In this document: piece by piece, positions 62,182 through 64,000 of the stretch
Position numbering within the stretch: the first letter of the stretch is position 1
How the letters are laid out: each line of letters begins with the position of its first letter
NCBI RefSeq assembly: GCF_004363045.1
Contig: NZ_SNYJ01000020.1
Location: 1 to 64,000 of the forward strand
From: Aureibacillus halotolerans
Lineage (GTDB): Bacteria > Bacillota > Bacilli > Bacillales > DSM-28697
Reading direction: 5' to 3'
Length of the DNA stretch: 64,000 nt
The notes under the pieces: model-generated
Told to the model about the DNA's origin: nothing
Seen by the model: the letters and a program-made list of their open reading frames with translations, nothing else
Database searches by the model: none
Position numbers and translations under genes: made by a program

Positions 62182-62940
62182 GTGGACATTAAAATTGTTA
62201 ATGGCAAGGACGGACTTGCCAAAGAAGCTGCCAACTATATTGTAGAGCACTTGAAGAAGCGGGATGCCTCGGTGTTAGGCCTAGCAACCGGGAGCACGCC
62301 GGTTGGTACGTACAAAGAACTCATTGCTATGCATAAAGAGGGTAAGGTTAGCTTTGCTAATGTGCATACGTTTAACCTAGATGAATATGTTGGTTTGAAA
62401 AATACCGACACGAACAGCTACCATTATTATATGAAGGAACTGTTTTTTTCTCACATTGATGTGCCGGAAGATCAGTTCCATTTGCCGAAAGGAACAGCGG
62501 AGGATATTGAGGCAGAGTGCCATACCTATGAAAAGCTGATTCGGCAAACTGGAGGCATCGACCTCCAACTTCTCGGTATTGGCACAAATGGTCATATTGG
62601 ATTTAACGAGCCAGGCACGTCCTTCCAAAGTCGAACGCATGTTGTGACATTGGATGAATCGACGCGCGAGGCGAATGCCCGTTTTTTCGATGCCATCGAA
62701 GACGTGCCAACCCATGCGATTACGATGGGCATCGAGAGCATTCTTGAAGCGAAGGACATATTGTTGTTAGTTGCAGGAAAGGAAAAAGGTGAAGCGTTGT
62801 CTGAGCTGCTGTATGGCGACGTTCGTGAAGATATCCCAGCGACAGCGTTGCGAAAGCATCCTTCGGTAACCGTCATTGTCGATACGGAAGCGTACCAAGC
62901 GGCCAAAATTCCTGGTGAGGAAAACCTTTATGGTGGATAA
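62182..62940 (+). CDS. nagB: Glucosamine-6-phosphate deaminase
   Basis: A 252-residue enzyme that converts glucosamine-6-phosphate to fructose-6-phosphate and ammonia. It has the usual LGLATGSTPVGTYKEL, FNLDEYVGL (catalytic Asp), LLGIGTNGHIGFNEPG and THAITMGIESIL motifs. The length is normal for the Bacillus type without the allosteric extension of E. coli NagB. GTG start with AGGAGGA upstream inside the end of nagA. It overlaps nagR by 11 nt. Confidence 0.95.
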   Translation: MDIKIVNGKDGLAKEAANYIVEHLKKRDASVLGLATGSTPVGTYKELIAMHKEGKVSFANVHTFNLDEYVGLKNTDTNSYHYYMKELFFSHIDVPEDQFHLPKGTAEDIEAECHTYEKLIRQTGGIDLQLLGIGTNGHIGFNEPGTSFQSRTHVVTLDESTREANARFFDAIEDVPTHAITMGIESILEAKDILLLVAGKEKGEALSELLYGDVREDIPATALRKHPSVTVIVDTEAYQAAKIPGEENLYGG

Positions 62941-63658
62941 AACGTCGCCTATTCCGTTTTACCTCCAGCTGGCAGGCCATATTCGTGAAGAGATCGAAAA
63001 TGAAAAACGCCTGCCCGGGGACCTCATCCCATCCGAGCGAGAACTCTCCGATGCGTATGACATCAGTCGGATGACGGCGAGACAAGCCATCACCTTACTT
63101 GTGAATGAAGGCTATGTTTCACGAAAACGGGGCAAAGGCACATTCGTTCAAGGGAAGCAGTTCTCAAAGACGCTGTCAGGTGTGAAAAGTTTTACTGAAG
63201 AAATGCAGGAGCGTGGTTTGTCGTTACGGAATGAGCTCATTTCTTATAACAAAGAGCCGGCCTCTGCAAAAATCGCGTCTGAGCTCAAGCTAGAAAAAGA
63301 CAGAAACGTCCATCGGCTCGAGCGCCTGCGTATCGTCGGCGATGATGTCCTAGCGATTGAAACAACCTATTTTCCCATCAGCTTGTTTCCGCAATGGTCG
63401 GAAGCCTATGTTGAAAGTTCCCTGTATGATTTCATCGAAAATACCTGTCACCTCCGCATCGATCACGCACGTCAAGAAATCGAAGCCGCCATCGCGGGAA
63501 GTGACATCGCCGCCAAGCTCAACATCAAAAAGGGCGACCCCCTGCTCGTCATCACCCGTATTACCTTTCGTGAGGACCAAACCCCCGTCGAGTGGACCAA
63601 AACCATCCTCAAAGGCGACCAATATAAATTTATTGCCGATATGAAACGTCGTGGCTAA
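62930..63658 (+). CDS. nagR: GntR/HutC-family repressor NagR (YvoA-like)
   Basis: A 242-residue regulator with an N-terminal winged helix (IPFYLQLAGHIREEIENEKR, then LIPSERELSDAYDISRMTAR, GYVSRKRGKGTFV) and a C-terminal UTRA effector domain. Orthologues repress nag genes and are released by glucosamine-6-phosphate or GlcNAc-6-phosphate. ATG at 62930 has GAGG 9 nt upstream within nagB. Its operators should lie upstream of nagA, where the repeat array is, and no clear palindromic site was noted there. Confidence 0.93.
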   Translation: MVDKTSPIPFYLQLAGHIREEIENEKRLPGDLIPSERELSDAYDISRMTARQAITLLVNEGYVSRKRGKGTFVQGKQFSKTLSGVKSFTEEMQERGLSLRNELISYNKEPASAKIASELKLEKDRNVHRLERLRIVGDDVLAIETTYFPISLFPQWSEAYVESSLYDFIENTCHLRIDHARQEIEAAIAGSDIAAKLNIKKGDPLLVITRITFREDQTPVEWTKTILKGDQYKFIADMKRRG

Positions 63659-63675
63659 AGGTCACGGCGTTTTGT
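63644..63675 (+). terminator. Terminator of the nag operon
   Basis: AAACGTCGTG and CACGGCGTTT arms (one G-T pair) overlap the nagR stop codon and are followed by TTGTT. The next array begins 30 nt later. Confidence 0.72.
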
Positions 63676-63704
63676 TCGTGATGGGAGCATGGGAGTCGTG
63701 GAAA

Positions 63705-64000
63705 GCGAGCCCAAAAAGACCGGAAGCGAGCCCAAATTGGGGAAAAGCGAGCAGGAAATGAGAAGAAGCGAGCCCAAAAATGGAGTGAGCGAGCCAAAAC
63801 AGAGAAAGCGAGCCCAAAAAGACCGGAAGCGAGCCCAAATTGGGGAGAAGCGAGCCGGAATGAAGAAGAAGCGAGCCCAAATTGGGGAAAAGCGAGCCGA
63901 AATGGAGAAGAAGCGAGCCCAAAAAGGGAGTGAGCGAGCCGAAACAGAGAAAGCGAGCCCAAAAAGACCGGAAGCGAGCCGAAATTGGGGCAAAGCGAGC
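63705..64000 (+). repeat. 21/19-nt phased GCGAGCC array, at least 15 units, continues past the window
   Basis: Cores start at 63705, 63726, 63747, 63768, 63789, 63808, 63829, 63850, 63871, 63892, 63913, 63934, 63953, 63974 and 63995. The 19-nt steps follow 63789 and 63934. The array is cut by the end of the window. Confidence 0.95.

Noticed and set aside
101-64000. CRISPR interpretation of the phased arrays
   Set aside because: Units are 21 nt with 7-nt cores; there are no 24-37 nt repeats separated by unique spacers of similar size, the intervening bases recur between units, and no cas gene is present.

Overview
The window looks like a chromosomal segment of an endospore-forming Bacillaceae bacterium of the alkaliphilic Bacillus/Shouchella/Alkalihalobacillus type. 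The evidence is a gerA-type germination operon, a complete comQXPA quorum-sensing locus, B. subtilis-like serC, hit, menC, pdxK, nagAB-nagR and swrC, strong AAGGAGG ribosome sites, and many TTG or GTG starts. No rRNA or tRNA genes were seen. Gene calls rest on reading the proteins and on family knowledge; no database search was run.

Layout. 0.3-5.9 kb: ytxH-like, serC, hit, a UDG-family protein, menC, a small Ser/Arg-rich protein convergent with a Ser/Thr kinase, and an Hsp20-like gene. 6-12.3 kb: a membrane AraC-type regulator followed by an LplB/LplC/LplA-type oligosaccharide importer without its ATPase. 12.4-19.5 kb: pdxK, a gerA-type operon, and a yidC2 gene preceded by a MifM-like leader ORF. 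19.5-29.5 kb: secreted and PH-domain proteins, XRE, DedA, a candidate small RNA, ssb, a chemoreceptor, and two sugar isomerase-like genes. 29.5-38.5 kb: decayed mobile DNA, manA, galU, and comQ-comX-comP-comA. 38.6-47.5 kb: a SWIM protein, then a TetR-controlled RND efflux operon ending in a TolC-like coiled-coil protein. 47.6-59.4 kb: a GC-rich, probably acquired glycosidase, oxidoreductase, methyltransferase, WYL regulator, DinB, a frameshifted ydeI-like gene, a cation/proton antiporter with a leader terminator, and a 7TMR-DISM receptor. 59.4-64 kb: a SurA-N lipoprotein and nagA-nagB-nagR.

Two observations stand out. First, at least eight intergenic arrays (plus one worn remnant) consist of a 7-9 nt motif repeated at exactly 21 nt, interrupted at intervals (usually every fifth unit) by one 19-nt or 18-nt step. 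Three unrelated core motifs (GCGAGCC, GTGCGCGAA/GTGCTCGG, CGGTCAC) share this architecture, all arrays lie in the same orientation, and most sit next to terminators. I know of no named element of this kind. Second, the yidC2 leader ORF encodes an N-terminal membrane segment, an R-W-I stretch and an acidic run. It ends at an 11-bp hairpin that masks the yidC2 ribosome site, which is the layout of the B. subtilis MifM translation-arrest sensor.

The genes fall into plausible working groups: amino-sugar use (nagA, nagB, nagR), activated sugar supply (manA, galU), oligosaccharide uptake, competence signalling, membrane protein insertion control, and multidrug or lipopeptide efflux.
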